A stretch of DNA of 64,000 nucleotides from Arthrobacter sp. zg-Y20 (lineage in GTDB: Bacteria > Actinomycetota > Actinomycetes > Actinomycetales > Micrococcaceae). The notes under the pieces were generated by a model. That model was not told the DNA's origin. It made no database searches and saw nothing but the letters and a program-made list of their open reading frames with translations. Below, in pieces: positions 13,234 through 21,983 of this stretch. Positions within the stretch are counted from its first letter, which is position 1. Every line of letters begins with the position of its first letter. The stretch is from positions 1-64,000 of the forward strand of contig NZ_CP126241.1 in assembly GCF_030142075.1 (NCBI RefSeq), in the 5' to 3' direction. The position numbers and the translations under genes were made by a program.

Positions 13234-14235
13234 TTACTTCTTGCCGGTGTTGTTATCTGAGTGGGCGCCTGAAGGCTTGGCAGCTTCCTTGGCCTCGCCC
13301 GCGGCTTCCTTGCTGTGCTTGCCGGCTTCGGATGCCTTGTCGCCGGAACGGGAGGCAGCACGCTCGGCTGCTTCCTTGATACTGGCGACCGTTTCCTTGG
13401 TCTCAGAGGAGGCAGCCGCAGCGTTCGTGCCGGCCTTCTCGGCCGGAGTGGAGGCAGCCGCAGCCTTCGGCTTGGGCACCTCGACCGGTGCCGGCGTCGC
13501 CGGCTCAGCGGGCTTGGCCGTGGAGGCCCCGGAGGAGGTCCCGGTAGCCGCCGGTGCCGGAGCCGTGGCGGGAGTGGTGGCAGCAGCCGGCTTCGGTGCG
13601 GGGGTCTTCCAAGGATCCTCAACCGGACGCGAGGCACGCCAGGCAGCTACGCCGGCGGTGACGGCAGCGGCGATGATGCCGAAGACCAGCCACCCCTTGC
13701 CGCCGCCCTTCTGGTTCTTGCGGGCCTGCTTGGCAGCCTGGGCTGCAGCCTTCTGTGCGCGCTTGAGCGCCTTCTTGTTGCCCGTGACCTTGGAAACCGC
13801 GGTCTGTACAGGAACGTTGGCTGCCGTCAGGCTGCGCGAAACGCTGTCCGCGGCCACACCGATCCGGGTGGAAAGCGCCGGGAGGTAATCGTCGACGACG
13901 CGGTCCTTCGCGGTGTTCAGGGCCGGTGTAGCCCGGTCCAGGGTGCTCTGGATCCGCGGAGCGGCTTCATCCACAGCGTGGCTGATCCGCGGCCCAACCT
14001 TCTCAAGCCCGCCTTGGATGCGGGGCGTTACGGTGGCTACGCCCTGGGCAAGCTCGTCAGCAGCACGCTTGATACCGTCCTGGATCTTCGGAGATGCGGT
14101 TTCGATCCCCTTCTCAATGCGCGGAACGGCCCAGCCCTTGGCTGCGTCCACCTTGGGCGAAGCCCAGTCGCGGGCCGTTACGAGGCCAGCAGCCACATTG
14201 GCTTCAAGGTCATGGGTGATGCGGTCCTTCTTCAA
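13234..14235 (-). CDS. Membrane protein with Pro-punctuated 11-residue repeats, function unknown
   Basis: A 333-residue protein not assigned to a functional family. Residues about 20-115 are an array of amphipathic 11-residue units. Proline falls at 27, 38, 49, 71, 82, 93 and 104, exactly in register, and is usually followed by Lys/Arg and Ile/Val. A basic Lys/Ala/Gln segment (about 150-180) precedes one membrane helix (WLVFGIIAAAVTAGVAAW, about 182-200). The rest is low-complexity Ala/Pro/Thr/Lys. The repeats recall apolipoprotein or LEA-like helices that lie on lipid; that is inference. It is likely a single-pass protein with an ambiguous orientation, and is monocistronic between convergent and divergent neighbours. 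Confidence 0.8.
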   Translation of the reverse strand: MKKDRITHDLEANVAAGLVTARDWASPKVDAAKGWAVPRIEKGIETASPKIQDGIKRAADELAQGVATVTPRIQGGLEKVGPRISHAVDEAAPRIQSTLDRATPALNTAKDRVVDDYLPALSTRIGVAADSVSRSLTAANVPVQTAVSKVTGNKKALKRAQKAAAQAAKQARKNQKGGGKGWLVFGIIAAAVTAGVAAWRASRPVEDPWKTPAPKPAAATTPATAPAPAATGTSSGASTAKPAEPATPAPVEVPKPKAAAASTPAEKAGTNAAAASSETKETVASIKEAAERAASRSGDKASEAGKHSKEAAGEAKEAAKPSGAHSDNNTGKK

Positions 14236-14386
14236 AACTACCTCCCGGGATAGTGTCGTTTCAGCCTTAGCCTACGTGTTCGAGCTGATCTCTGCTATCG
14301 GAGGCCGCGGCAGGCCGCGGTTTTCACTGTGCGCTGAACCTGCCGGTTTCCGCCCCTGTGCGCAAGCGCCGTGGAAGAATGTTGTT

Positions 14387-14929
14387 ATGACTGCTATTCC
14401 TACAGCAAAAGCGACCATCCACACGTCCATGGGCGATATCCGTATCAACCTGTTCGGCAACCATGCCCCCAAGACGGTCAAGAACTTCGTTGGCCTGGCC
14501 ACCGGTGAGATCGAGTGGACCGACCCGGCAACGGGTGAAAAGACGAGCCGCCCGCTCTACGACGGTACGATCTTCCACCGCATCATCAAGGATTTCATGA
14601 TCCAGGGCGGCGATCCCCTGGGCCGCGGCACCGGCGGACCCGGCTACCAGTTCGACGACGAAATCAACCCCGACCTTGATTTCGCCACCCCGTACAAGCT
14701 GGCCATGGCCAACGCCGGCATCCAGATGGGACGCGGCACCAACGGTTCGCAGTTCTTCATCACCTCGGTGCCCACCACGTGGCTGCAGGGAAAGCACACC
14801 ATCTTCGGTGAGGTTGCCGACGACGAGTCCCGCGCATTGGTCGACCAGCTCAATGCGGTCTCCACCGACGGACGCGACAAGCCGACCGAAGACGTGGTTA
14901 TCAACAGCATTACCGTCGAGCAGCTCTAA
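14387..14929 (+). CDS. ppiA: Peptidyl-prolyl cis-trans isomerase, cyclophilin type
   Basis: Catalyses proline isomerisation in protein folding. The 180 residues form one cyclophilin domain with IFHRIIKDFMIQGGD (catalytic Arg and the Phe/Met/Gln set), GSQFFIT, and the conserved Trp in TTWLQGKHTIFGEV. No signal peptide is seen, so it is predicted cytoplasmic. The chosen ATG is the family start; the in-frame extension upstream (from 13913) lies antisense to the neighbouring gene and was rejected. A terminator follows at once. Confidence 0.96.
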   Translation: MTAIPTAKATIHTSMGDIRINLFGNHAPKTVKNFVGLATGEIEWTDPATGEKTSRPLYDGTIFHRIIKDFMIQGGDPLGRGTGGPGYQFDDEINPDLDFATPYKLAMANAGIQMGRGTNGSQFFITSVPTTWLQGKHTIFGEVADDESRALVDQLNAVSTDGRDKPTEDVVINSITVEQL

Positions 14930-14943
14930 CCTGTTCGAAGGGT

Positions 14944-14974
14944 GCCCCGGCCGGACTATCCGGCCGGGGCCTTT
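14944..14974 (+). terminator. Terminator of ppiA
   Basis: A 12-base-pair GC-rich stem (14944-14955 with 14959-14970), a 3-base loop and then CTTT. Confidence 0.85.
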
Positions 14975-14997
14975 CGTCAATCCGGGAGTTTCGAGCA

Positions 14998-15852
14998 ATG
15001 TCATATGGAGTGCCGGCCGGAGCGCCGGCGTCGCAGGTTCCAGTGTGTCCGCGCCATCCGGACCGGGTCAGCTATATCCGCTGCCAGCGTTGCGGACGCC
15101 CGGCCTGCCCTGAATGCCAGCACAACGCCGCCGTAGGCGTGCAGTGCGTGGATTGCTTTGCCGAACAGAACCGGAAGCAGCCGGCCTACCGCACCGTGTA
15201 CGGCGGACGCACGGCCCCGGCTGCCGGGACGGGCAAACCGGTAGTAACCATCACCATCATGGCGATTTGCGCCGCTGCCTTCCTCCTGCAGCTGGCGGTC
15301 CCCGGCTTTACCTCCGACTTCTGGTACCGGCCGGTCTACACGGACTATGAGCCGTGGAGGATGCTGACGTCTGCCTTCCTGCATTCAGCAGGCGGCTTCG
15401 TCCACATTGCTTTCAACCTCTATGCGCTGTGGTTCCTGGGCCGGACGCTGGAGCCGATGTTCGGCCGGGCGCGCTTCGCCCTGCTCTATCTGATCTCGGC
15501 CGTAGGCGGCTCGGTGGGCGTTATGTACCTTGCCGACCCCGGAACACCTGTCGTGGGAGCCTCGGGAGCGATCTTCGGGCTCTTCGGTGCACTGTTCGTG
15601 GTGATCCGCCAGCGGAGGGGTGAACTGCGTTCCCTGGTGATCCTGCTCCTGCTCAACCTGGTGATGGGCTTTGTCTTCCCGAATATCGCCTGGCAGGCCC
15701 ACGTGGGTGGACTGGTGACCGGGGCCGCCTGCGCGGCCATCATTGCCTATGCGCCCCGGGGTAAGAACCGGACGGTTGTCCAGTTGCTGGGGCTGGCGGC
15801 CATAGCCCTGCTCCTGGTGGTGGCAACCATCCTTTGGCCGTCTCCCGTGTAG
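14998..15852 (+). CDS. Rhomboid-family intramembrane serine protease with N-terminal zinc-binding region
   Basis: Cleaves transmembrane proteins inside the membrane. In 284 residues the N-terminus (about 15-55) has four Cys pairs and a His (CPRHPD, CQRCGRPACPEC, CVDC), a B-box-like zinc ribbon often fused to actinobacterial rhomboids. About six membrane helices follow. The catalytic serine is Ser189 in GASGAIFG and the histidine is His235 in QAHVGG. Substrates are unknown. The gene is monocistronic, with a DnaA-box cluster downstream. Confidence 0.93.
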   Translation: MSYGVPAGAPASQVPVCPRHPDRVSYIRCQRCGRPACPECQHNAAVGVQCVDCFAEQNRKQPAYRTVYGGRTAPAAGTGKPVVTITIMAICAAAFLLQLAVPGFTSDFWYRPVYTDYEPWRMLTSAFLHSAGGFVHIAFNLYALWFLGRTLEPMFGRARFALLYLISAVGGSVGVMYLADPGTPVVGASGAIFGLFGALFVVIRQRRGELRSLVILLLLNLVMGFVFPNIAWQAHVGGLVTGAACAAIIAYAPRGKNRTVVQLLGLAAIALLLVVATILWPSPV

Positions 15853-15906
15853 CGCTTGCCTGCCCGTGCGTGCCCGCTGTCCTTGTGACGGCGGGCACTG
15901 TGCATT

Positions 15907-16140
15907 AAGGCAAAGTTATCCACAGAGATACCCACAGTGTTAATAACTAACAAGCGTGTAGTTTCTCCTCCGGACCAGCGATCCACAGGGTTATCCATAG
16001 CCTGAACGGACTTACACACATGTAATTCCACAGCTGTGGATAACCCGGATCCCTTTGTTTGCGCGGAAGTTGCGGAAGTAACCCACAGAGTTACCCACAC
16101 CTGTGGATAACTCCGTGCACAACCTGTGAACAACAGGAAA
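15907..16140. other. Second DnaA-box cluster, about 14 kb from oriC
   Basis: The 378-base gap between the rhomboid gene and crgA has three exact DnaA boxes: TTATCCACA 15916-15924, and TGTGGATAA at 16035-16043 and 16102-16110. Several near matches are TTATCCATA 15991-15999, TTACCCACA 16091-16099, TAACCCACA 16079-16087, ATACCCACA 15928-15936 and TGTGAACAA 16125-16133. An A+T-rich stretch lies at about 15940-15952. Density equals or exceeds that of oriC. Possible roles are DnaA titration, a regulatory site or part of a split origin; none is shown. Confidence 0.75.
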
Positions 16141-16166
16141 ACCGGGGATAACGACTTCAGGCCAAC

Positions 16167-16210
16167 AGAAAGGGCCCTCCGGCTGCGGGTGGCAGCGGGA
16201 AGGCCCCTAA
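16167..16210 (-). terminator. Terminator of crgA
   Basis: An imperfect stem of about 15 base pairs with one G-T pair and one mismatch (16172-16186 with 16192-16206) is followed on the minus strand by TTTCTG. It ends about 20 bases after the crgA stop. Confidence 0.7.
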
Positions 16211-16230
16211 GGTTGCGAGGCTGAACGGAG

Positions 16231-16482
16231 TCAGCGCCAGCGCGTAGTCATCAGAAACCCCACAATGGCAATAGCAAAGCCCACCAGGATGTTGGCGGCA
16301 CCCAGAGACGGGACGGGGAAGCCTCCCTGGGTGATGTAGTAGGTGATGATCCACAGCAACCCGATGATCATCAGGCCGAACATCACCGGCTTGTACCAAA
16401 CGGGGTTCGGCTTGGCTGCGGAATTAACACGGGGCTCGGCAGCGGGGCGCGGCGGCTTCTTGCGGGACTTGGACTCAGGCAC
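16231..16482 (-). CDS. crgA: Cell division protein CrgA
   Basis: A small membrane protein that in Mycobacterium and Streptomyces interacts with the divisome and affects Z-ring and septum timing. The 83 residues have a basic N-terminus (PESKSRKKPP) and two membrane helices (VMFGLMIIGLLWIITYYI, then NILVGFAIAIVGFLMTT). The GTG at 16480-16482 is chosen because AGGAGG lies just upstream; the longer ORF lacks similarity to the family. It is divergent from the sortase gene and near pknA/pknB/pbpA, as usual in Actinobacteria. Confidence 0.92.
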   Translation of the reverse strand: MPESKSRKKPPRPAAEPRVNSAAKPNPVWYKPVMFGLMIIGLLWIITYYITQGGFPVPSLGAANILVGFAIAIVGFLMTTRWR

Positions 16483-16673
16483 GGATCCTCCTGGCAGAAC
16501 CGGCTCTGCGGATGCCGGCGGTTTGTTGGTGGCGGTCTCAGGGGCGGGGACAACACTGCATGGCTGCAGGCGCTGCATGGCACGGCTTCCCGTTCCTGAT
16601 TATCCTAGCGAATTCCCGGGGCAGAGTATCCTTGGGCACACTAAGCTTCGAAGACCATCCCGCCGAGGAGCGT

Positions 16674-17465
16674 ATGGACCAGTCCCCAGCAGTCCGCGAG
16701 GAGCACCGCCCACGCTCCCGCCCGTCCCCCGCGGGCGGCCCGGTACGCATGGTGGTCCACGTCCTAGGGGAAATCCTGGTGACCCTGGGGGTTATCCTGG
16801 GCCTGTTTGTGGCCTGGCAGCTGTGGTGGACGGATCTGGAAGCAAACAGGTCCCAGCAGGAGGCCGTGCAGGACCTGTACAAGGATTTTGACCTGCCTCC
16901 TGAGGACGCGCCGGCCCCCGCGCCGGCCGGCTACGGCGAACCGGTAGTGATGGAACCGCCGGCTGATGAGGGAACCACTTTCGCGGTCGTTTACGTTCCG
17001 CGCTTCGGGGAGGACTATGCGGTGCCGGTCAGCTCGGGTGTGGGTACCCGGGTCCTGGACACGCTGGGACTGGGCCACTACTCCGCCACGGCCATGCCCG
17101 GCGGGGTTGGCAATTTTGCGGTGGCCGGACACCGGCAGAGCCACGGCAAGGCCCTGGACGCCATCCACACATTGGTACCCGGAGACCGGATCTATGTGCA
17201 GACAAAGGACGGGTACTACAGCTACGTGTACCGCAACACGCAGTTTGTCCTGCCGGACCAGGTCGATGTTTTGGCACCGGTGCCTACAAAACCGGAGGCG
17301 GTCCCCACGGAACGGTTCCTCACGCTGACCAGCTGCAATCCCCGCTTTGGCTCACAGGAACGGATCATTGCCTACGCACTGATGGACTCGTGGCAGCCTC
17401 AGTCTGCCGGGCCGCCTGCAGAGATAGCAGACGCCGTCGCCGCTAATGTGCAAGGAGGTCGCTAA
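16674..17465 (+). CDS. Class E sortase
   Basis: A membrane-anchored transpeptidase expected to cut a C-terminal LAxTG-type motif and attach proteins to peptidoglycan. In 263 residues, an N-terminal cytoplasmic stretch is followed by a membrane helix (about 25-45) and a sortase beta-barrel. The barrel has His153 in AGHRQSH, Cys221 in TLTSCNP and an Arg about 8-10 residues later. Class E is suggested by the TLTxC motif, the GC-rich actinobacterial context and the location near crgA and pabA. GAGGAG directly precedes the ATG. No obvious substrate protein is seen in the window. Confidence 0.93.
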   Translation: MDQSPAVREEHRPRSRPSPAGGPVRMVVHVLGEILVTLGVILGLFVAWQLWWTDLEANRSQQEAVQDLYKDFDLPPEDAPAPAPAGYGEPVVMEPPADEGTTFAVVYVPRFGEDYAVPVSSGVGTRVLDTLGLGHYSATAMPGGVGNFAVAGHRQSHGKALDAIHTLVPGDRIYVQTKDGYYSYVYRNTQFVLPDQVDVLAPVPTKPEAVPTERFLTLTSCNPRFGSQERIIAYALMDSWQPQSAGPPAEIADAVAANVQGGR

Positions 17466-17466
17466 A

Positions 17467-17637
17467 ATGTATGCATGGCTCTTCCGACGCCTGCCCGGCC
17501 CGCTGTGGGTCCGGATTTTCCTTTCCGCGGTGCTTATTGCCGCAGCTGTGCTGGTGCTCATGGAGTTTGTTTTCCCGTGGCTTGCAGAGACCAGCCTTCT
17601 TCCATCCTTCACGGAGTCAACGATTGGCGGTTCCTAG
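17467..17637 (+). CDS. Small membrane protein of the sortase-pabA operon
   Basis: A 56-residue protein (MYAWLFRRLPGPLWVRIFLS...) with one membrane helix at about 18-38. The start is fixed by AAGGAGG 7 bases before ATG 17467, two bases after the sortase stop. pabA begins 5 bases after its stop, so the three form an operon. Function is not known; similar small proteins occur at this site in related genomes (from memory, not searched). Confidence 0.8.
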   Translation: MYAWLFRRLPGPLWVRIFLSAVLIAAAVLVLMEFVFPWLAETSLLPSFTESTIGGS

Positions 17638-17641
17638 CACT

Positions 17642-18313
17642 ATGACCACGCGCATCCTGGTGATCGACAACTATGACAGCTTTGTATACACGCTGGTGGG
17701 TTATCTGCGGGAACTTGGAGCGGAAACCACGGTGGTCCGCAACGATGACTTGGACGCGGCACAGGCACTGGAACTGGCGGCAGGGCACAACGGCGTGCTG
17801 GTGTCCCCCGGTCCGGGGACCCCGGCCGAAGCCGGTGTGTCCATTGACCTGATCCGCTGGTGCGGGACCACCGGAACCCCCATGCTCGGCATCTGCCTGG
17901 GGCATCAGGCCCTGGCCGAGGCTTTCGGGGGAACGGTAACGCACGCTCCGGAACTAATGCACGGCAAGACCTCGTTGGTGCAACATGGAGGTGAGGATGT
18001 GTTCACCGGGCTGAACAGCCCGCTGACCGCCACCCGCTACCATTCCCTGGCGGCCGTAGCGGACAGTGTGCCGGCTTCGCTGCAGGTAACCGCCCGCACC
18101 GCCAGCGGCATCATCATGGGCCTGCGCCACACCGAGGCGCCTTTGTCCGGGGTTCAGTTCCATCCCGAGTCCGTCCTCACGGAGGGCGGCTACCAGATGC
18201 TGGGAAACTGGTTGGAGTCCTGCGGCCTGGCCGGCGCCGCCGCCCATGCATCGACCCTCAGCCCGCTGATCTCCCGCACCGGCCGACCGGCGCAGGAACC
18301 GAACGCCGCCTAG
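17642..18313 (+). CDS. pabA: Glutamine amidotransferase of anthranilate/aminodeoxychorismate synthase
   Basis: Supplies ammonia from glutamine to the chorismate-using subunit, in folate (PabA) or tryptophan (TrpG) synthesis. It is a 223-residue class I amidotransferase with NYDSFVYTL, SPGPGTP, the nucleophile Cys85 in GICLGHQ, and the His/Glu pair in VQFHPESVLTE. In Actinobacteria the copy beside pknB is usually annotated pabA/trpG-like; which pathway it serves cannot be decided here. Its stop shares the four bases CTAG with the convergent pknB stop, leaving no terminator between them. Confidence 0.93.
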   Translation: MTTRILVIDNYDSFVYTLVGYLRELGAETTVVRNDDLDAAQALELAAGHNGVLVSPGPGTPAEAGVSIDLIRWCGTTGTPMLGICLGHQALAEAFGGTVTHAPELMHGKTSLVQHGGEDVFTGLNSPLTATRYHSLAAVADSVPASLQVTARTASGIIMGLRHTEAPLSGVQFHPESVLTEGGYQMLGNWLESCGLAGAAAHASTLSPLISRTGRPAQEPNAA

Positions 18314-20169
18314 CGCTGGGCGGCGCTCGGAGACGGGCTGGGGGACGACGGCGAGGGGGACGGGCTGGGCTCAGCCGGGGCCTTCGCTACATTCACCACA
18401 ATGCTTGTCCCCGGCGCGACCTCGGTTCCCGGCATAACGCTCTGTGAGAGCACCATACCCGGGGCAGCTTCGGCGGACTCCACCTCCACCAGCTTCGGCG
18501 TAAGCAGCAGCGTGGGATCCAACAGCGTGGCTTCAGCCTGCTCACGTGTGAGGCCGGCCAGATCCGGGACCACCACTTTGCCGGTGGACACAATGATGTT
18601 CACCTCGGTACCAACGGGCACTCGCTCCCCGACAGCGGGTTCCGTCCCCAGCACACGCCCCTCGGACATGGTGGAACTGTTGTCGGTTTTGGTGGCCCCG
18701 CCCTTGAGGTCCAGCTCGCGCAGCGCATCACGGGCACCGGACTCGGTCATTCCGATCAGGTCGCCCGGGATCTCTGCGGTGGAGGGTCCCTTGGAGATAT
18801 AGAGCGTGATGTCCTCTTGCAGATGGGCCATTGCACCGGCGGCGGGGGAGGTTCGTATTGCCAGCCCGTCCTGCACGGTATCGCTGTACTCCTCGCTGAT
18901 GGACGGCGCACGGAAACCGGCGTCCACTATCGCGTTGAAGGCATCGGATTGCGACATCGCTTCCACAAGGGGGACCGAGGCCGTGGTGGGAGCCGCGGGC
19001 TTGGCGTTAAGCACGTTCCAGCCCACAACCCCGGCCGCGCCCAAGACCAGGACAAGGAGAATGACGAAAACGGTGGTCCAGGCACGCCGCCGTGCCTTTT
19101 GCTGCGGCTCGCGCTCCCCCGTGGAACCGATGTTCAGGACCGGACGATCCGCGTCTTCCTCGGCAGTAAGCGAACCGCCCGCCAGAACCTTGGCCATGGC
19201 GCGGGTACGCGGTTCCTCATCCTGCGGATCAGCCGGATGTACGGCATGCGGGGGCACCGCAATCGCCTGTGTGGCAGCCGTGGCGGGTCCGCCGTCGCGC
19301 ACTGCCAGCAGAGCTTCACGGAACTCGCGCGCCGTTTGGTAACGGTGGTTCCGGTCCTTGGCCAAACCGCGTTCCAATACGTCGTCCAGGGCCGTTGAAA
19401 CCTCGGGGTTGAGGCTGCTGGGCGCCACGGGCAGTTCGCGGACGTGCTGGTAGGCAACTGACACCGGGCTGTCACCGGTGAACGGCGGCCTGCCGGTGAG
19501 CAATTCGAAAAGCAGGCAGGCGGCGGAGTAGAGATCGCTGCGTGCGTCCACTGTTTCACCGCGTGCCTGTTCCGGAGAAAGGTACTGGGCGGTGCCGATC
19601 ACTGCCTGGGTCTGCGTCATGGTGGCAGCTGAATCCGCCATGGCACGGGCGATGCCGAAGTCCATGACCTTCACGCCGCCGTCGACCGTAACCATCACAT
19701 TGGCGGGCTTGATGTCGCGGTGGACAATCCCGGAACGGTGGCTGTAATCCAAAGCGGCCAGGACGCCCAGGACATACTCCACCGATTTGTCGATGGTGAG
19801 CTCGTCCGCCTTCAGGAGGTCCCGCAGGGTCCGGCCCGGCACGTATTCCATCACGATATAGGGCAGCCGGACATCGTCGCGGGTAGACGCTGACTCCTGG
19901 TCCCCGGTGTCGTAAACCGATACAACGGAGGGATGGTTCAGCCCCGCGACTGCCTGCGCTTCACGCCGGAAACGGGATTGGAACAGTGGATCCCGTGCCA
20001 GGTCCGGGCGCAGCACCTTGATGGCGACAGTCCGGCCCAGGCGGATATCCCGGCCAAGGTAGACGTCGGCCATGCCGCCGCGTCCGATCAGTTCACCGAC
20101 CTCGTAACGTCCGTTCAGGACGTTGTCGGTGTTGAGGGTGGGTTGCCCTCGAAGGAAATCTGCGCTCAT
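18310..20169 (-). CDS. pknB: PASTA-domain Ser/Thr protein kinase PknB
   Basis: A transmembrane kinase that senses cell-wall fragments or lipid II and phosphorylates division and wall-synthesis proteins. In 619 residues, the kinase domain (about 20-290) shows GRGGMADVYLG, VAIKVL, HRDIKPANV and DFGIARA. A juxtamembrane region, a membrane helix (about 365-387) and three extracellular PASTA repeats (about 395-595) follow, the first divergent. The end is a Pro/Ser tail. It is last in the fhaA-fhaB-pstP-rodA-pbpA-pknA-pknB operon, two bases after pknA. Confidence 0.95.
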   Translation of the reverse strand: MSADFLRGQPTLNTDNVLNGRYEVGELIGRGGMADVYLGRDIRLGRTVAIKVLRPDLARDPLFQSRFRREAQAVAGLNHPSVVSVYDTGDQESASTRDDVRLPYIVMEYVPGRTLRDLLKADELTIDKSVEYVLGVLAALDYSHRSGIVHRDIKPANVMVTVDGGVKVMDFGIARAMADSAATMTQTQAVIGTAQYLSPEQARGETVDARSDLYSAACLLFELLTGRPPFTGDSPVSVAYQHVRELPVAPSSLNPEVSTALDDVLERGLAKDRNHRYQTAREFREALLAVRDGGPATAATQAIAVPPHAVHPADPQDEEPRTRAMAKVLAGGSLTAEEDADRPVLNIGSTGEREPQQKARRRAWTTVFVILLVLVLGAAGVVGWNVLNAKPAAPTTASVPLVEAMSQSDAFNAIVDAGFRAPSISEEYSDTVQDGLAIRTSPAAGAMAHLQEDITLYISKGPSTAEIPGDLIGMTESGARDALRELDLKGGATKTDNSSTMSEGRVLGTEPAVGERVPVGTEVNIIVSTGKVVVPDLAGLTREQAEATLLDPTLLLTPKLVEVESAEAAPGMVLSQSVMPGTEVAPGTSIVVNVAKAPAEPSPSPSPSSPSPSPSAAQR

Positions 20170-20171
20170 GG

Positions 20172-21983
20172 TTACTGGTTGCCGGTCGTGGTGCTGGGAT
20201 CGGACTGGGCGGTGTCGCCGATGCTGGCGCCGCCGTTGGTGGAGGGTGACGGGGCGGTGGGAGAGGGCTGTGCCGGGGCGGGTGCAGGTGCCTGCGCAAT
20301 GAAGTAGGTCACCGGGGAGCCCTGGGGTACCGCGGCGCCTTCGCTTGGGTCCACGCGGGTGACCGTGCCGGCCCTGGCGTTTGACGTCTCGCTGCCGCCG
20401 TTCCTTGCCACCAAACCGGCGTCGGCGATCCGCTGGCGTGCAGTCGCTTCGTCAAGCCCCGTCAGCGACGGTACCGAAACAAGTTCCGGTCCGGAGGAGT
20501 AGACGACGGTCACCGCAGACCCCGGAACGAGGCTGCCGGAGGGATTAACCTCAATGACCATTCCCTCGGGAACATCGGCGTCGGAAACCGGGAGCCGGTT
20601 GACCTGCAGTCCGAGATCCAGCAGTTCCGCGTAGACATCATTGACCGGCCGGCCCGCATAGGCGGTGGAGTCAACGAAGATTTCCTCATCGCTGGGAGAT
20701 TCCGACGGCGTGGCCGACGGCGACTTGGAGGGCGACTTGGAGGGCGAAGCGCTCTTGGACGGGCTGGCAGCGGAGGAACTGGCGGCCGGATCCGGGTCTG
20801 CATTGTCGTCTGAACCGGTCAGGACGAAGAAGGCCACCACACCGGCCAAAATGAGTACCAGCAGGGCAATCAGCGGAATGGTCCACGGGCTGCGCCCGCG
20901 CTTTTCTTCCTCGACGTCACCGTTATCGTCGGCGCCGTCGTAGTCGACGTCGTCATCTTCGTCGGTCCACTCACGGGACGCGGCGAGCTGGCCGGTGGAG
21001 GCATCGCCCGCTACCGTGGCGCCGGCAACGGTGGGCAGTGCCGACGTGGACGGTGCCGTGTCCACCACGCGCGTGGCAGCGGTGCCCGCAGTGGGAACCG
21101 GGGCCGTCACGGCACCGGATGTGAACAGCAGCATTCCGGGCACAGCGGTTTCAGCTGCCTTGATGTCGCCGCGGCGGATGGCCGCAACGGCCAGGGCGAG
21201 GGCCTCGGCGTCGGCCGGGCGGTCCGCCGGGTCCTTCGCGAGCATGGACATGATTAGGGCGCGGACCGGCACGGGAATGGACTCGGGCAGCGGCGGCGGG
21301 GTGTCATTGACCTGGGCCAGCGCGATGGCGATCTGGGATTCGCCGGAGAACGGCCGGCGGCCGGCCAGCAGCTCATAGCCGATAACGCCAAGGGCGTAGA
21401 TGTCGCTGGAACCGGTGGCTTGCTGCCCGGTGGCCTGTTCCGGTGCCAGGTACTGGGCGGTGCCCATCACCTGGCCGGTGGCGGTCAGGGGCACCTGGTC
21501 GGCGATACGGGCAATCCCGAAGTCGGTGATCTTGACCTTGCCGTCGGGCATGATGAGCAGGTTGCCCGGCTTGACGTCTCGGTGCACCAGTCCCTGATGG
21601 TGGGCAACGGCCAGGGCAGTGGCGGTCTGGCCGATGATGGACAGGGTCCGGTCCGGCGATAGGACCTTGTCGCGTTCGATGATGGTGGAAAGCGGCTGTC
21701 CGGGGACAAGCTCCATCACGAGGTAAGCGGAGCCCTCTTCCTCGCCGTAGTCAAAGACATTGGCAATGCCGGGGTGGTTCAGCAGCGCCGTATGCCGGGC
21801 CTCCGCACGGAAGCGGTTGAGGAATCCGGGGTCGCCGGTGTACTCCTCCTTGAGGATCTTAATGGCAACAATGCGGCCCAGGACAAGGTCCCGTGCCTTC
21901 CAGACCTCGCCCATACCGCCGATGGCAATACGGTCGGTCAGCTGGAACCTGCCGCCTAAGGTGATACCCGATGTAGGCCTCAC
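20172..21983 (-). CDS. pknA: Ser/Thr protein kinase PknA with C-terminal PASTA domains
   Basis: A 603-residue kinase with [26 protein letters not shown] and DFGIARI motifs. The kinase domain ends near 280, followed by an acidic juxtamembrane part and a membrane helix (about 367-387). An Ala/Ser/Pro/Lys linker with an SPSK repeat comes next, then two PASTA-like repeats (about 435-570), unlike mycobacterial PknA, which has none. The order suggests pknA; the two PASTA units are the point to check. Its stop and the pknB start are separated by only two bases; its start overlaps the pbpA stop. Confidence 0.92.
   Translation of the reverse strand: MRPTSGITLGGRFQLTDRIAIGGMGEVWKARDLVLGRIVAIKILKEEYTGDPGFLNRFRAEARHTALLNHPGIANVFDYGEEEGSAYLVMELVPGQPLSTIIERDKVLSPDRTLSIIGQTATALAVAHHQGLVHRDVKPGNLLIMPDGKVKITDFGIARIADQVPLTATGQVMGTAQYLAPEQATGQQATGSSDIYALGVIGYELLAGRRPFSGESQIAIALAQVNDTPPPLPESIPVPVRALIMSMLAKDPADRPADAEALALAVAAIRRGDIKAAETAVPGMLLFTSGAVTAPVPTAGTAATRVVDTAPSTSALPTVAGATVAGDASTGQLAASREWTDEDDDVDYDGADDNGDVEEEKRGRSPWTIPLIALLVLILAGVVAFFVLTGSDDNADPDPAASSSAASPSKSASPSKSPSKSPSATPSESPSDEEIFVDSTAYAGRPVNDVYAELLDLGLQVNRLPVSDADVPEGMVIEVNPSGSLVPGSAVTVVYSSGPELVSVPSLTGLDEATARQRIADAGLVARNGGSETSNARAGTVTRVDPSEGAAVPQGSPVTYFIAQAPAPAPAQPSPTAPSPSTNGGASIGDTAQSDPSTTTGNQ

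Noticed and set aside
20700-20765. Repeated GACTTGGAGGGC-like units that look like a small repeat array
   Set aside because: They encode the SPSK linker of PknA and are coding low complexity, not CRISPR.
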